Origin: Meconema thalassinum
Lineage: Eukaryota > Arthropoda > Insecta > Orthoptera > Tettigoniidae
Length of the DNA: 64,000 bases
Direction of reading: 5' to 3'
Assembly: GCA_946902985.2 (NCBI GenBank)
Contig: OX336388.2
Coordinates: 136,287,846 to 136,351,845, forward strand
Shown here piece after piece: positions 31,724-43,760 of the stretch. How positions within the stretch are numbered: the first letter of the stretch is position 1; every line of letters starts with the position of its first letter. The notes below the pieces were generated by a model. That model did no database searches. It worked only from the letters and a program-made list of their open reading frames with translations, and was not told the DNA's origin. Made by a program: the position numbers and the translations under genes.

Positions 31724-34346
31724 ATGTGGAGCCATACGAAGAGTAAACATGAAAAGTATAATCCTCCGAACTGTTGCCCCCTTGAGATCCTAGACACATT
31801 AAAGCAACAACTTGAGGCAAAGGCGCAGAGATTACGTCGATATAAAGAATCGAATGAACGAAAGCAACAGAACAAGCTATTTGTTACCAATGAGAAACGG
31901 TTCTATAGGAATCTGGACGATCCTGGAACGCAAATGGGCAGTTCACCGCAAAAAGAAGAGGTAGAGAATTTCTGGTCATCCCTTTGGTCGAATGCTGGAG
32001 ATTATAACAGCAGCGCTAAAGGATTACGGAGGAGGAGGAAAGAATGCCAGAAATTGACACGACGAGTAACTCTTCGGTATCAACTGAAGATGTGACCCGT
32101 ATGGTTAAGGAGACCCACAATTTGAAAGCGGTAGGACCAGACAACATCCACAACTTTTGGATCAAGCGATTCAGTTGCTCTCATGAGCATCTTTCCCGCT
32201 GCTACACAGATTTCATCCAAAATCACAGCTTATCTCCTCTTACTTGATGCGAGGGAAAACCTACCTTCTGCCAAAAGGTGAGAGAACCAATGACCCTTCC
32301 GAATATCGACCTATCACCTGCCTGTTCACGCTGTATAAGATATTTACATCTTGCATTGCACGTAACATTTATGAACACATAAATCTTTATAACATCCTAG
32401 CTGAGGAGCCGAAAGGGTGCATGAAAAAGTCTCAAGGTTGAAAAGTTCAACTTGTAATCGTTGCAGTTACTATGGAACAAGCAGGAAAGGTGATGCGTAA
32501 CCCCTACATGACCTCCATTGATTACAAGAAAGCTTTTGATTCAGTGCCTCATTCCTGGTTAATCCAAACCCTGAAGATGTATGAAGTTGATCCTGCCAGC
32601 ATCATAAGTCTGCAACATTATGATGTCCCAATGGGGGACCAATTAATAATGTCTAATAGAGACGCATGTATGGAATCATGATTTATTCAAATCAAAAAAA
32701 AAAGGTATATTTAAGGGTGACAGCTAGAGCCCTCTATGTTTCTGTTTGGCGCTCAATCCAATATCAACATTGCTGAACAATGCAAAGTGTGGTTTTCCAA
32801 TTAAGCACAAAGATATAGTGAAACACAAAATTTCTCATTTGATGTACCTGGATGACATTACTCTATATGCATCCTCTGAGAAACATATCGATACACTAAT
32901 TGCAATATCTGCTTCATTTTCTTATGATATTCAGGTTGGGTACGTGTCGCACCCTCACCATCGAAGGGAAAATTAGTGGCCCGAGCATTTCAACTTGATT
33001 TCGGTTGTTTCATAACGCTTATGGAAGGTAATGAGAGCTACAAATATTTTGGTCCCCTGCAATCTAATCGAATTGATCATAAAGTTATTATAGATAGATT
33101 CGTAGCTATCTACAGTCAACGCCTTAACATGATTTTAAAATCAAAGTTGAATGGAAGGAACACCTATGCTATTCCTGCTCTGACATACACTTTCGGTATT
33201 ATGAAATGGACGCAGACTGACTTGGAGAACATCCTAATTAGGACACGTACCACATTAACAAAACGCGGATGTTTCCACTCGAAGTCTGCTGTTGAGCGAT
33301 TGACAATACCACGTCAAGGAGGTGGAAGAGGGCTCACAGACATTACCCAGTTACATGCAAGGCAAGTGAGTAACCTCAGAGATACTTTCTGGGCAGATAT
33401 GACTCTCCCATTCATCAAGCCGCTGTGAAGCGAGATGACAAGTGAACACCGCTGGATCTTCTTCACGTAAGGGATATACAAGTAGCCACTGATGAGGAAT
33501 GTTCAGCCATCAAGCTTTAGAAGTGGACGCAGAAAGCTCTGCACGGTCGTCATCCGTATGATCTCAACCAGAAACATGTCGACATTGATGAGTTCAACAG
33601 CTGGTTGACTCATGACTATTCACTGAGACCGAAGGATTCATGGTTGCAATCCAGGATCAAGTTGTCTTAAATTTATAGTTAAGCCAAATATTCTGGATGA
33701 TGAATGCCGAAAATGCCAAATAGAACCGGAAACAATTCAACATATCACAGGAGACTCCTAAGCAAACTGCCAATCTCCTGTACTGATTACATGAAAAGGC
33801 ACAACCAAGTAGCCAAAATAATGCTCCTACACCTTGCTCAAAGGCACTTACTATCTGAAAATACGTTGCCTTACTATCAGTATGTTCCTGACGCCGTTTT
33901 GGAAAATCCTAGTCACAAATTATGGGACCGATCAGTTATTACTGATAAAACCATACCAGCAAACCGACCAGATATCGTTCTTGTGGACTAGGTGCAGAAG
34001 AGAACCTTTCTCATTGATATTGCAGTGCCCAATTCCCATAACCTGCTATCAAAAGGTCACCAAATATCTGCCCTTGGCTGAGGAAATACGGCAAATATGG
34101 AGACAGGAAAGTATAGTGGTTCTGCCCATAGTCATTTCTTCTACCGGCATCATCCTTAAATCATTAGCTGGCAATCTAGAAATATTGGGAATACATCCTG
34201 GTCTACATATCACCATGCAGAAGGCCGTCATCTTGGAGACCTGTTCCATTGTTCGCTCGTTTCTCAATGTGCCACCCCAGAAGAAGTCGACCTACCGTCT
34301 TGCAAAGAAGCCGACGATATATTTATTTGTCCCACTTGTGTGGTGA
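31724..34346 (+). pseudogene. R4/Dong-like polyprotein (RT and endonuclease), broken
   Basis: Order of blocks: CCPLEILDTLKQQLEAKAQR and FWSSLWSN (31,724-32,095); KAVGPDNIHNFWIKRF (32,044-32,247); YLLPKGERTNDPSEYRPITC (32,250-32,441); SIDYKKAFDSVPHSWLI (32,472-32,681); LALNPISTLLNNAKCGF and LMYLDDITLYASS (catalytic YLDD; 32,746-32,976); SYKYFGPLQSN, PALTYTFGIMKWTQTDLENI and GGGRGLTDI (32,976-33,428); CRKCQIEPETIQHI (CCHC, about 33,705); then RPDIVLVD, a stop at 33,989, and RTFLIDIAVPNSHNL, the PD...D nuclease core. At least seven frame changes or stops. RLE-type LINEs nick a specific DNA target and reverse transcribe there. Confidence 0.8.
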
Positions 34347-34384
34347 AATCAATTTCATTACAATAATAAAATAATAAAAATAAT

Positions 34385-35880
34385 AATCGAAAACATCTAG
34401 GAAACAGGGAAGGTACCAGAAGAATGGAAGTCAGCCGTAATACATCCCCTCCACAAGATAGGATAAAAACTGAACCCTAATAATAATTATATAAGGATTT
34501 CACTATTACCCGTCGCGTAAAAAATTGTCTCCGAAGCCCTGTTAAAACGGATAGAGCCTCTGATAGATACACAGATAGAATACCAAGGAGGTTTCAGGAA
34601 GGGAAGATCGTGCAGTGAGCAGACCTGGTGCCTGAGAACAATATTAGCAACGAGAAAGTCCAGGAACACAATAATCACATTTGTCGACTACAATGAAGCG
34701 TACAGCTTTTAACACATCAGAAGAAATGAAGGTGGACAGTAAGTCCAGAAAACTAATCCAAGTAACATTAACGAATAAAATATCCAAAGTTAAATTCATG
34801 GGAGAGATATCAGAACTCTTCAAAATTAAGACAGGAGTGCGACAAGGGGATGGTTTATCACCCATTCTTGTTAACTAAATTTTGGATAAAATAAGCAAGA
34901 AATGAGAAAAAGGAGTCAAAGGCGTAAAAATGGCAAAGCACCAGGAATGAACAGTCAATATTAAATGTCTGGCCTTTGTCGATGATGTAGCGATTATAAT
35001 AAATAATAGAAAAGAAGCCAATGAAGCTCTAAAGACACTACATTAAATCTCTGCCAAAACAGGCTTACAAATCTCATACGAAAAAGCACAGTTCATGGAC
35101 ACATAATCTACAGACTGGCACGCACTGGAAACCAAGCATGGAAATGTAACTCTACTGGAAAGTTTGAAATACCTAGGAGAGATTATACACAAAACAGGAC
35201 TGAACTTGGCATCCAATGAAGACAGAATCACTAAATTGCGGAAAGCATACCGACTTACAAGGAACCACTACAATAAAAAAAAGTATTTCCGCCAACACCA
35301 AATTACGACACTAACGTACAGTAGTCTTACCAGAGGTCTTATACGCTTCAGAAACGACAGCAATCAAGGGGCGAACAAAAATCAAGGAATTAGAAAAAAA
35401 CAAGAGAGAACAATTCTGAGAAAGATCTACGGGCCAGTTCAGAAAGAGGGAATATGGATCAAGAGACCGACAATAGAACTGTACAAACAACATAGGAAAA
35501 AGGGCAACATTTTATGGACATATACATAGGATGACCGAAGACAGACTGACCAAGGAAATTTTAAATATAGTTACGAATAGTACACTAAAAACCAATTAGG
35601 TAAAGGAAACCGTGGAAGACTTCAAGAAACTAAACATTCCTACAGAAGTCATGCCAGACAGGAGCACATACAGAGAACAACTTCGACAACAGAAATTTGA
35701 GCAACCTCCCAAAGAGAGACAACCAAGATGAAGTGGACAGAAGAGAGAGAGAGAGAGAGAGAGAGGAAGCATAGTGTCTATATGAGAGTTTTTTGGGAAA
35801 GAAGAAGAAAGGGCCAGAATAAAACATGAAAATTGATTGCGTTGAAACGCTCCCCTTCCGGGGAATTAACGAATAAATAA
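34385..35880 (+). mobile_element. LINE fragment with RT remnants
   Basis: Scattered frames: GKVPEEWKSAVIHPLHK, YQGGFRKGRSCSEQ, TFVDYNEAY (34,390-34,700), IKTGVRQGDGLSPILVN (34,681-34,878), LAFVDDVAIIINN (FVDD catalytic site, near 34,980), SLKYLGEIIHKTGLN (35,160), then KIYGPVQKEGIWIKRP (35,420). The 3' end is TAA-rich (35,865-35,892). An AP-endonuclease-type LINE of uncertain clade, 5'-truncated and full of stops. Confidence 0.7.
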
Positions 35881-35892
35881 TAATAATAATTG

Positions 35893-36899
35893 TGATGCAG
35901 CGGACGTGCTTCACGTATTAAGTGAGAATTTCCTGAATTTGAAACCCCTGTTTCATTTCAAGTCTGAAGGCACGGTTTGGCTAGCCATGTGTAAAGATTC
36001 TTTACAAGTATCAATTACTGTACATGTCGAGCGCCCCCCCCCCCCTTACTGTACATGTCGAGCGTTTCCTCCCTTCTCAGCTAGCCTGCAGGAATCATAT
36101 TAATTTTTATTACTGTCGTTATACATTTGGTTACTCGTGCCCAGTTCTCTATTCTAATTTGTTGAACGTGACAAATGCGAGCCTCGTTATTGAGTCGTGT
36201 GTGGCTCGCCTGGTCAAGCCCACATTGCTTTTAAATGACTTTAATACGTGTTAATGTGCTGATGGAACTGTATTATTTTACATACGAGTCTTGCACAGAA
36301 GTACTGTACTGTATTGCAGTCCTGACCAATCACAACGAGAAATTACTGTAACCAGTGGGTGGAAATTGAAGCCGTGGGAGACGCAAGTAAAGTGTTTGAA
36401 ATAACATGTCAAGGGCCGTTCGAGGCCTGTGTTTGATTGAAGATCTGATCGTGTGTGTGTGCTGCCCACTTTCCAAGATGCAGGCCCAGCGTTCTTACGC
36501 TTCTCGACTTCGCAGAATGAGGTAAGAAGCTTAATTAACACCTATTAATTCAACATTTAGGCTTCGTGCTAGGTCTTGAAACTAATTCTGATATGTAAAT
36601 ATTATTTCTATTATTACTGTAGGCCTACTTACCAGTGTAGTTTAGAATATGTAGCATCTATGCTCTAGTTGTTTGTATTTGTCAGAATGAAATAGACAGC
36701 ACCTTAAAGAAAGAAGTCTATTGCATGCTTTTGTCTAACCATCCTCCCATATTCCCAATATATAATATAAGTTACAGGTAACAGCTTTCTCAGCTCTGAG
36801 AGACCTTTACTATTTTTCACGGTTATCAGGTCGTGAAAACGAGTGAAATTCGTCCCTTGGTTCTAAGTGGTTTGCCGGGTACTTAATTAAGTTTTTATC
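35893..36899. other. Unassigned; contains a 19-bp direct repeat around a C run
   Basis: TTACTGTACATGTCGAGCG occurs at 36,015-36,033 and 36,046-36,064, separated by a run of 12 C. This stretch could hold part of the 5' LTR of the gypsy element that follows, but I cannot show a second LTR. Confidence 0.5.
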
Positions 36900-37513
36900 C
36901 AGGTGTAGAGAAAGAGAGAGAACAGAAATGCGCCAGGCAAGGCACTGATCTAGAGGGTCGTGGCCTCGTTACAGATTGGTGGAAATTACCTGGCAAGGCA
37001 CTGATATTGAGGGCCGACGTTCACTTGGAAGCGGCGGCTGCGTTACAGATTGGCAGCGATCGGTGGGATGATTTCTTGTAAAGTGATTTTATCGAATTAC
37101 TTGTAAAGTGATATTGTCGGATACTTGTAAGTCGATTTTATAGCTTCAGTCATCCCCTTACCTATATCTCAGAGAGTCTCAGAGAAGTATTGTTGTTGTC
37201 TTGTGATTTTATAGATATTTTTATAACCAACGTAACATAGTCTAGTGGCATACTAATATATCTCTTTAATACTGTCTAACCTTGTTTTTGATACACTTTC
37301 TTGCATGTTATGTCTAATACTTGCCTCAGTTTGTTCTAAATAATTGTGTGAACAACCGTGTGAATTTAATTAGTGATATCGTAGGAAATGTGTTCAGTGT
37401 CTAATTACGTCGTGTAAACGTTCGTTTGAGTGCTTGTTTTGATTTAATTGATTTAATTTGATTTGATTTAATTGTACTTCATTTAATTTAATTTTAATTG
37501 ATTTAATTGTACC

Positions 37514-38482
37514 ATGGCTACTAACGTAAGCATAGATGGACAGGAAGTCGCCTTACAGGAAGCTATTGGCATGTTGAAATACCGCGTTTATATTAGTAAT
37601 GAAAGTAGATCCAGGTTTAATGACATGATCCCGGTGGAATTACCTTCAGATCGCCTAAATTTAATAGGAACAATCCCGGTATTTGATCCTAGTTTACCTA
37701 ACAGCCGAATAACAGATTTGCTAGATGCCATACAAGAGGTAGGAGATTTGAATGGGTGGCGTGATCTAGACAAAATTCGTCTCGCTAAGCGAAAGCTCGC
37801 AGGTCCGGCCCTCACGTACGTAAAAGTCTCCCTTAAGCACACAGTATTTAATTCCTATCGAGAATTTCGTAATATATTACATGGAAGATTCACAGAGAGG
37901 ACAGATACCAGGTCTTACTTTGAGAAATTAGCCAGTGCAGAACGGAAAGCAGGGGAACCGATACACGATTACTCAGAACGACTTTAGGCATTAGGTCAGG
38001 GTATTTTATCTGGCATGAATTATGATTCGCCCGGAGCAGCTGAATTAGTAGATGCTCAAGTGCTGACAGCTTTTCTTAAAGGATTGTCCGGTCAGGTGGG
38101 ATTCTACACACGTCTTCATTTACCTCCTCCCCCATGTTTGAGCGACGCAGTCTTAATTGCCCTTTCTCGCGAACGACACCCCTGTCCCTCCTAAGAATGA
38201 ACGCAAAGTGTTCGTTACCCATGAAGAACACTCACGATCAATTACTTGCTATAGATGCAGTAAACATGGTCATATAGCACGAGAATGCATGGCTAAGGAA
38301 CCAACTCGCGCACAGGATGTGAACCAGCGACATTCACGAGAGATATAGAATGTTTTCCTTGTCATAGGAAGGGGCATACGAGTCGTGAATGTAGAAACAG
38401 AACTAACAATGTAGAGACACGTAATCAGAATTACCCAAATGGTCAAGAGGTATCGATGAAGACCGCGGTTCGAGAACCTCAC
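37514..38482 (+). pseudogene. Gypsy gag with zinc knuckles
   Basis: ATG at 37,514 opens 157 codons: a Gag capsid-like domain with DLNGWRDLDKIRLAKRKLAG, YREFRNILHGRFTERTDTRS and FEKLASAERKAGEPIHDYSE. A TAG at 37,986 interrupts it, after which the frame continues GQGILSGMN and TAFLKGLSGQV. After a frameshift near 38,155 two CCHC knuckles appear in different frames, CYRCSKHGHIAREC (38,250) and CFPCHRKGHTSREC (38,355). Gag packages RNA; two frame breaks and one stop are visible. Confidence 0.75.
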
Positions 38483-38598
38483 GAATAAATAACGAAGAAA
38501 TTAAACTGACACGGGAATGCGATAACAGTGCACCCCCAGTCGTAGCGGTTGAATCCCAAATTGATAACAGTAAAACAGATGAGCATACGAACGAATTA

Positions 38599-40051
38599 GT
38601 GAGTATTGGAACTAAAGAAGATGTGACAGGATCTATTGTTATTGACACTGGAGCACAGGTTTCTCTATTACAGAGAGGAGTTTCCAAAATGCCTATATTA
38701 GAGAATAGCTTAAAAATCAAAGGAATTTCAGGATTATTACTAGAAGTCTACGGTGAACAACATGTTTTAGTGGACTTAGGTCCAAAACTTAGCCTCTTAA
38801 TGGCAACATTTTTAGTAGTCGACCTCCCGGCAGGTTACCTAGAGGTTATAGGCGTTGATATGCTTAGCAACTGGGATACTGTCATTGATGGAGCTTTTCG
38901 CCAAGTACACCTTAAAGGACGAGGTTATATCGCGATAACGTGTAGGATGAATTCTGGTGTCATACCTTGTGTAGTAACAATGGAAAGCGATCCCCCTCAG
39001 GAAGCGCCTCATTTTAGTGTAGTAGGAAGTGGATCAGCGCTAGATCCGGATTCCACGGGAGTAGCTAACTTTTCGTATCCTGGGAAATCTACGAGGGTGC
39101 TTGTAGCTGGACTCTCTGAACAGACACAAGTCATGCTTAGTGCATGTCGTCCTCCCTCAAAGGATGTCGCAGTTTCACCCAGAAAATTGAACATACAAGG
39201 TTTCAGCGGGTCATCCTCTAAGGTATTACAACCGGTCATCCTTAGCCCCTTTTCGAAGGTTGCACAAGTCTCCATCACGAAATGCGTGAATTTGCCACTA
39301 AGAAGCGAAATGATAGTATCTGTTAAAGCCTTTGGCCCAGTACCAAAAACAGATACTGAAGTAATTTTGGAACCAATTGAAGTGAGCATACATGGTATAC
39401 GTGTTGCACGAGTGCTTAGTACACTCAGAGCTAAGAAATGTATTGCAAAATTAATTAACATCAGTCAGGAAGAACTGACTATTCCTAGCGATACACCTAT
39501 TGCCTACGTGCAGGAGTTTAGTACTAATGTCCAGTGAGTTAAGTGGCGAAGCGAGGGAGCTTACCACTTCAGGAGTTGATAAGTGTCATTTTAGTGGTGA
39601 AGCGAGAACACTTACCACGTCCGGTCTTACCCAGTGCACGGGATAGTCAGAGTATTTTGATCTAGAGAGGCTGGACCTCTCCAAAGGTGATCGTTGCCCA
39701 GAGGGTAGCAAGAGGGATTGTTGGATTACAATACCCTGTGACTCTAAGTTGATTGACGAGATATTGCTCAAGCTTGCTCATCTTGGGGAAGCAAACAGAC
39801 GTTTAGTACTAAACACTCTATTAGAATATCAAGACCTTTATTATAACCAAGACAAAGGGATATTGGGAAGTACAACCAAAATTACTCACAAGATTCAAAC
39901 AGGCTCAGCTCAACCAATTTTCAAGAGAGCGTACCGAGAGGCTCATGCTCAAAAAGAACTAGTACAGCACTCGAGAAGTTTAACATTATTTCAGTACTTA
40001 TACACTTCTCCAAATGCTAATGAAAAACTCAGCATTTATAAGCTTAACTAA
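38599..40051 (+). pseudogene. Gypsy protease and N-terminal RT
   Basis: The frame from 38,599 (312 codons) has VIDTGAQVSLLQRGV, the aspartic protease active site (DTGA), then NWDTVIDGAFRQVHL, and a long region up to a stop at 39,535. A second frame (39,749-40,051) reads RRLVLNTLLEYQDLYY and THKIQTGSAQPIFKRAYREA, the standard lead-in to a Ty3/gypsy RT, and is lost before the RT catalytic motifs. Confidence 0.75.
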
Positions 40052-40070
40052 TGCAGCTTTTAGAGACAGT

Positions 40071-40499
40071 GGGCTACCACAGATTTCCCCCGAAGGGGAT
40101 CATTAACGTGATAGTAAATCTACCGACACGGCTCACTCGCACTTTAAGCACCCTCAAGAGCCTACTGACCGCGCCAGGATTCGATACTGTAGTCCGCTTT
40201 TTAAGAATGATGATAATATAATAAATCTACCCCAACATTTAAGAACGATCCGCCACTGCTTCCTACTGGCAGAGAACAAAGAATTAATAACTGAAGACTG
40301 GGCAAGGCACGTGAAAGAAGGAGATAAATTAAATGGCGCTTGATGCCTTTTCTTTAAGACAAGCTGTCCCAGGCATGCGTTCAGTGCCAACCAAAAGAAA
40401 TGTTGGCGTTGTAATTGTGTTTGAAGTGCTTTCGGATAAACAATATTTTTTATCTGTTAACAGCCTCTAAAGTGTTGTAAAATGGATTTAATAATTCAG
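40071..40499. other. No feature seen
   Basis: No gene or repeat recognised. Confidence 0.5.
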
Positions 40500-40930
40500 A
40501 AACATTCATGGGAGGGTGCACAACAACTCATCAAAGTTTCGACACAGTTGGATGAATGGTATATGAACGCATACAGGACTTTAATGAAACGATTCGCACG
40601 CCATCACTCATTTGTTGAATCAGCTCATACGATACCTATCGTAATATTGATTTACTAAGTCAAAAACTTTCGTAAGAGTATACAAAACTCACCAAAGTTT
40701 CATCGCAATCGTTTGAATGGTTTATGATCGCATATGGGACTTTCTTGAAATGATTCGCGCGCCGTCACTCATTCGCTGAATCTACTCGTGAGCTACCTAC
40801 AGTTATATGGTTTTACTAAGTCGTAAACCTTCACGGGAGTTTATACTACAATTCATTAAAGTTTCATCCCAATCGGATGATTGGTAGCTTATATGAACCC
40901 ATAAGGGACACACACGCATAAAAGCTGTCA
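40500..40930. repeat. Tandem repeat of about 162 bp, 2.5 copies
   Basis: The block (C/T)AAAGTTTC recurs at 40,532, 40,693 and 40,857 (steps 161 and 164), with matching GATTCGC(A/G)CGCC(A/G)TCACTCATT and ACTAAGTC blocks. It may be the array of a further HINE-like family, but neither terminus is recognised. Confidence 0.75.
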
Positions 40931-40950
40931 CGTAACAATCATTTCTATTA

Positions 40951-41205
40951 TGGAGATGTGGCGCAGCGGTAACATTCTCGCCTGCTGTACTCAAGGTTTC
41001 AGGATCGAAACCTGGAGCAGTCAGTCAGTATTTGAGGGAGTTGTGTCAGTACATTTACTAAATGCATATGCATTTACCATTTACAGAGCCGGGACGTGCA
41101 CTTACGAGCAAAGTTCACTTCACAGATGGTCAAAGCGACCACTGTCCTGTGTTAGGCCATTGTCATGTAACAAAATGATGTCCTGCTTATAAACGCAGAT
41201 AAACT
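40951..41205 (+). mobile_element. tRNA-derived SINE
   Basis: Box A-like GTGGCGCAGCGGTAAC and box B-like GGATCGAAACC are spaced as in a tRNA. The body (41,088-41,202) recurs at 43,652-43,760. Confidence 0.7.
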
Positions 41206-41360
41206 ATGAAGTTTGAATCCGTATTGACAGTTGAATTATAGTTTAATAACTGTACGCTTAGCCAATGCTAGAAAGATATATGTATTATTCTCTAGAATAT
41301 ATTTCAGCTTTTAAAGAAGACATTATCAGAGACATACGTATTATTAACATTAGTCAAGTC

Positions 41361-41665
41361 AACCCCTGGCACTATACAGCCCATGAAGGGCTAAGGCCGA
41401 CCAAGGGACCGCTGCCCAGCCATTTGGCCTGCAGATATTGGGGTGACGCCTGATCAGCGCATCGGGTCCCTTCGGCCGTTAATCTTGGTTTTCGTGATCG
41501 GGGCACTGCCTCACTGTCAGACAGCTACTCAATTGTCCTCACGAAGCTGAGTGCATCCCGTTCCAACCCCCACGTCAGTTTTAAAATCCCTGACAGAGCC
41601 GGGAATCGATCACGGGTCCTCCGGGTGAGAGACAGGTGCGCTACCCCAACACCACGGGGCCGGCT
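41361..41665 (-). mobile_element. tRNA-derived SINE of the GGCCCCGTGGTGT type
   Basis: On the minus strand the head reads GGCCCCGTGGTGTTGGGGTA with a box B GATCGATTCCCGG; the body has GGCACTGCC- and GGCCGAAGGGACCC-like blocks, and the 3' part reads CCTTCATGGGCTGTATAGTG. I recognise this as a SINE type widespread in arthropods. Confidence 0.8.
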
Positions 41666-41857
41666 AATATTAAAATTGGACAAACATAAAATAAATAAAC
41701 ATTACTCTTGATTCATATAGAAATTGAAAACTGGATATCCTTACAAGACTTGGCTTAATTTATCAATGAATGAATATATCTAAGAATGTATCAAAATATA
41801 ATGTATTATATTGTCCTGATTCTTGAAGAATGTGGAGGTAAAAACTTCATGAAGTTG

Positions 41858-41988
41858 CCGGCCATAATGAATATGGAACATTTACTGCCACGTTAAAGAT
41901 CTCCCTCGGGGCAAAGTTCCGACACCCTGGTGCTTCTAAAAGCCGCAGTAGTTATAAGGGACATAAAACCACCAATAGCATTATTATT
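41858..41988 (+). mobile_element. SINE 3' fragment with TTA tail
   Basis: ACGTTAAAGATCTCCCTCGGG, CCGACACCCTGGTG and AAGGGACATAAAACC precede a TTATTATTA tail. The 5' head is missing. The tail abuts the next HINE-like element directly. Confidence 0.6.
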
Positions 41989-42926
41989 AGCCTAATTTCG
42001 ATTTTTGCAAAAATTGAAAGTAGACATGAGATCTACACAGAGCCAAAAATTGTGTGTCTGTCTGGTGTGTGTGTGTCTGTGAGTGTGTGTACTCTGAATG
42101 TCTGTCCCCCCCCCTATCAATTCAAACACGGTGAAACAGAATTGAACGAAATGTGGTACAGAGGTAGAACTAGCAAAGGGCACCTCAGTGTCATGTTTTA
42201 TATCGCCGCCATCTTGACGGAAACGTAATGGCGGTCACCCAAACTTTCAAAGCTTAAATCAAATTACGACCAACCTAATCATCTGATCTCTACCAAATTT
42301 TGCAATGTTATACCTTTATGTATGAAAAATGCTTTGACCAAACTACGAGGTCATCAGCCGATTTCTTTGCGGATGGCGGCCATGAATGTGTGCAAATCGA
42401 TTCCCCCTATCTATTCAAACACGGTGTAACCGAATTGAACGGAATTTGGTACTGAGGTAGCACTAGCAAAGGGCACCTCAGTGTCATGTTTTATATCGCT
42501 GCCATCTTGTCGGAAACGTAATGGTGGCAACCCAAATGTTAAAAGCTTAAATCAAATTACGACTAACCTAATCATCTGATCTCTACCGGATTTTGCAACA
42601 ACATGCCTTTTTGTGGCAAGCATCTTATGACTGACTACAAGGTCATCAGCCCAATAGTTTGCAAATAGCGGCCATGTATGTGTGCAAATCCATTCCCCGG
42701 ATCAATTCAAACACGGTGAAACCGAATTGAATGATTTTTTTTTACAGAGGTAGCACTAGCAAAGGGCACCTCATATTCGTGTTTAACATCCGTATAGCAC
42801 GTTGTATTTCAACAAGCTACAACAACCAACATTCAATTATACTCCTTGAAAAGGACAAAGAGTTATAACAATACCCATGCTTTTAGGAGAAAGTAGGCTA
42901 TATGTTCTTTACTGAACATCTTGTTT
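41989..42926 (+). mobile_element. HINE-like element, family A, copy 2
   Basis: AGCCTAATTTCGATTTTTGC, CATGAGATC, GTGT/GTCT repeats and CCCCCTATCAATTCAAACACG start it; the 293-bp array has about 2.3 units (unit starts near 42,114, 42,408 and 42,700). It ends GAAAGTAGGCT, hairpin ATGTTC-TTTACT-GAACAT, CTTGTT. It is the shorter sister of 17,505-19,315. Confidence 0.75.
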
Positions 42927-43651
42927 TTTTATATAAAATTGTCCATTTAATATCAGTGACGTGGAAGGAATTCAAGCAACAGTGTATGAAATTTGACCTG
43001 GGAAAAAACTTCAGTTGGTACACAACAAAATTAGATTCTACTACTGCTTCGGCGAATTATTAATTTAACAACCTATACGACCAACACAGTGAGAACCAGG
43101 TGAATATCACACCTGTCTTTGATCAAAAGTTCCTAATATGCAGTGTGAAGAAAAAATAGCGCACTTGGAGGTCAACATGCGGTACCTCATCGAAATTCAC
43201 GACAAAAGTTTATCTAGCAAAACCTAGTCCCGACAATAGGTTTAATTGAAATGCGAGTTAAGAAACGAGGCTCTGGAAACGCTGTAACTGCGTGTAGCGC
43301 GTGATTAAGAACAGTTTGCATGAACTCGGTACTGTCTCGGAGCTGCCCCATTAGCTCAGTGGGACGAGATAAAGAATGCTGGTTATGTGGAGACGATGGT
43401 CAAGTCGCGTTCGTGTCAAAAACTTTTCAGTTAATGTAACAAATTGTATCCAATGTACGACTCCACAATACAATACATTTTGTTTCGTCCATGGCACAAA
43501 TAAAGCCAATAGAACGTAATAGTGGATGCAGTAACATCGTCTTTATCCAATGAGAAACAAAATCACAATAGGTAGGCTACACTAGATTGACTATACTACG
43601 CACAATAATTCGGTTCTGTACGTTTGACGTCCAGTCTTATCTTCACACAGC
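42927..43651. other. No feature seen
   Basis: At 43,346-43,425 a stretch starting CCCCATTAGCTCAGTGGGAC resembles a tRNA box A, but box B is weak; not called. Confidence 0.5.
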
Positions 43652-43760
43652 TGGTACGTGACTTACGAGCAAGGTTCACTTAACGGTCAAAGCGACCACT
43701 GTCCTGTGTTAGGCTATTGCCATGTGACAAAATAATGTCCGGCTTATAAACGCAGATAAA
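43652..43760 (+). repeat. Second copy of SINE body (5'-truncated)
   Basis: Matches 41,088-41,202 (ACTTACGAGCAA, GGTCAAAGCGACCACTGTCC, GCTTATAAACGCAGATAAA) without the tRNA-like head. Confidence 0.75.

Larger units (their letters stand above)
30655..34375 (+). mobile_element. R4/Dong-like LINE with restriction-like endonuclease, rearranged
   Basis: The 5' UTR-like part (30,655-31,340) matches the copy at window start. A partial, internally deleted unit follows (31,340-31,716), then a fuller unit (31,717-34,375) with RT and C-terminal endonuclease. The 3' end runs into AATAATAAAATAATAAAAAT. An RT followed by a CCHC motif and a PD...D endonuclease is diagnostic of the R2/R4-type LINEs; the pre-RT segment (EAKAQRLRRYKESNERKQQN) and KGCMKKSQG fit R4/Dong, whose members insert in TAA repeats. 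Confidence 0.8.
36900..40070 (+). mobile_element. Ty3/gypsy LTR retrotransposon, 3'-truncated
   Basis: A leader (36,900-37,513), gag, protease and the very start of RT are present in Ty3/gypsy order; the rest of pol, integrase and the 3' LTR are missing. The leader contains two versions of CGTTACAGATTGG (about 36,968 and 37,043) in an imperfect tandem duplication of about 75 bp; one may be next to the primer-binding site. 3' truncation lies near 40,060. Confidence 0.75.

Noticed and set aside
43346..43425. tRNA-like stretch starting CCCCATTAGCTCAGTGGGAC
   Set aside because: Box A is good but box B and stem pairing are poor; could be a very old SINE head, not enough to call.
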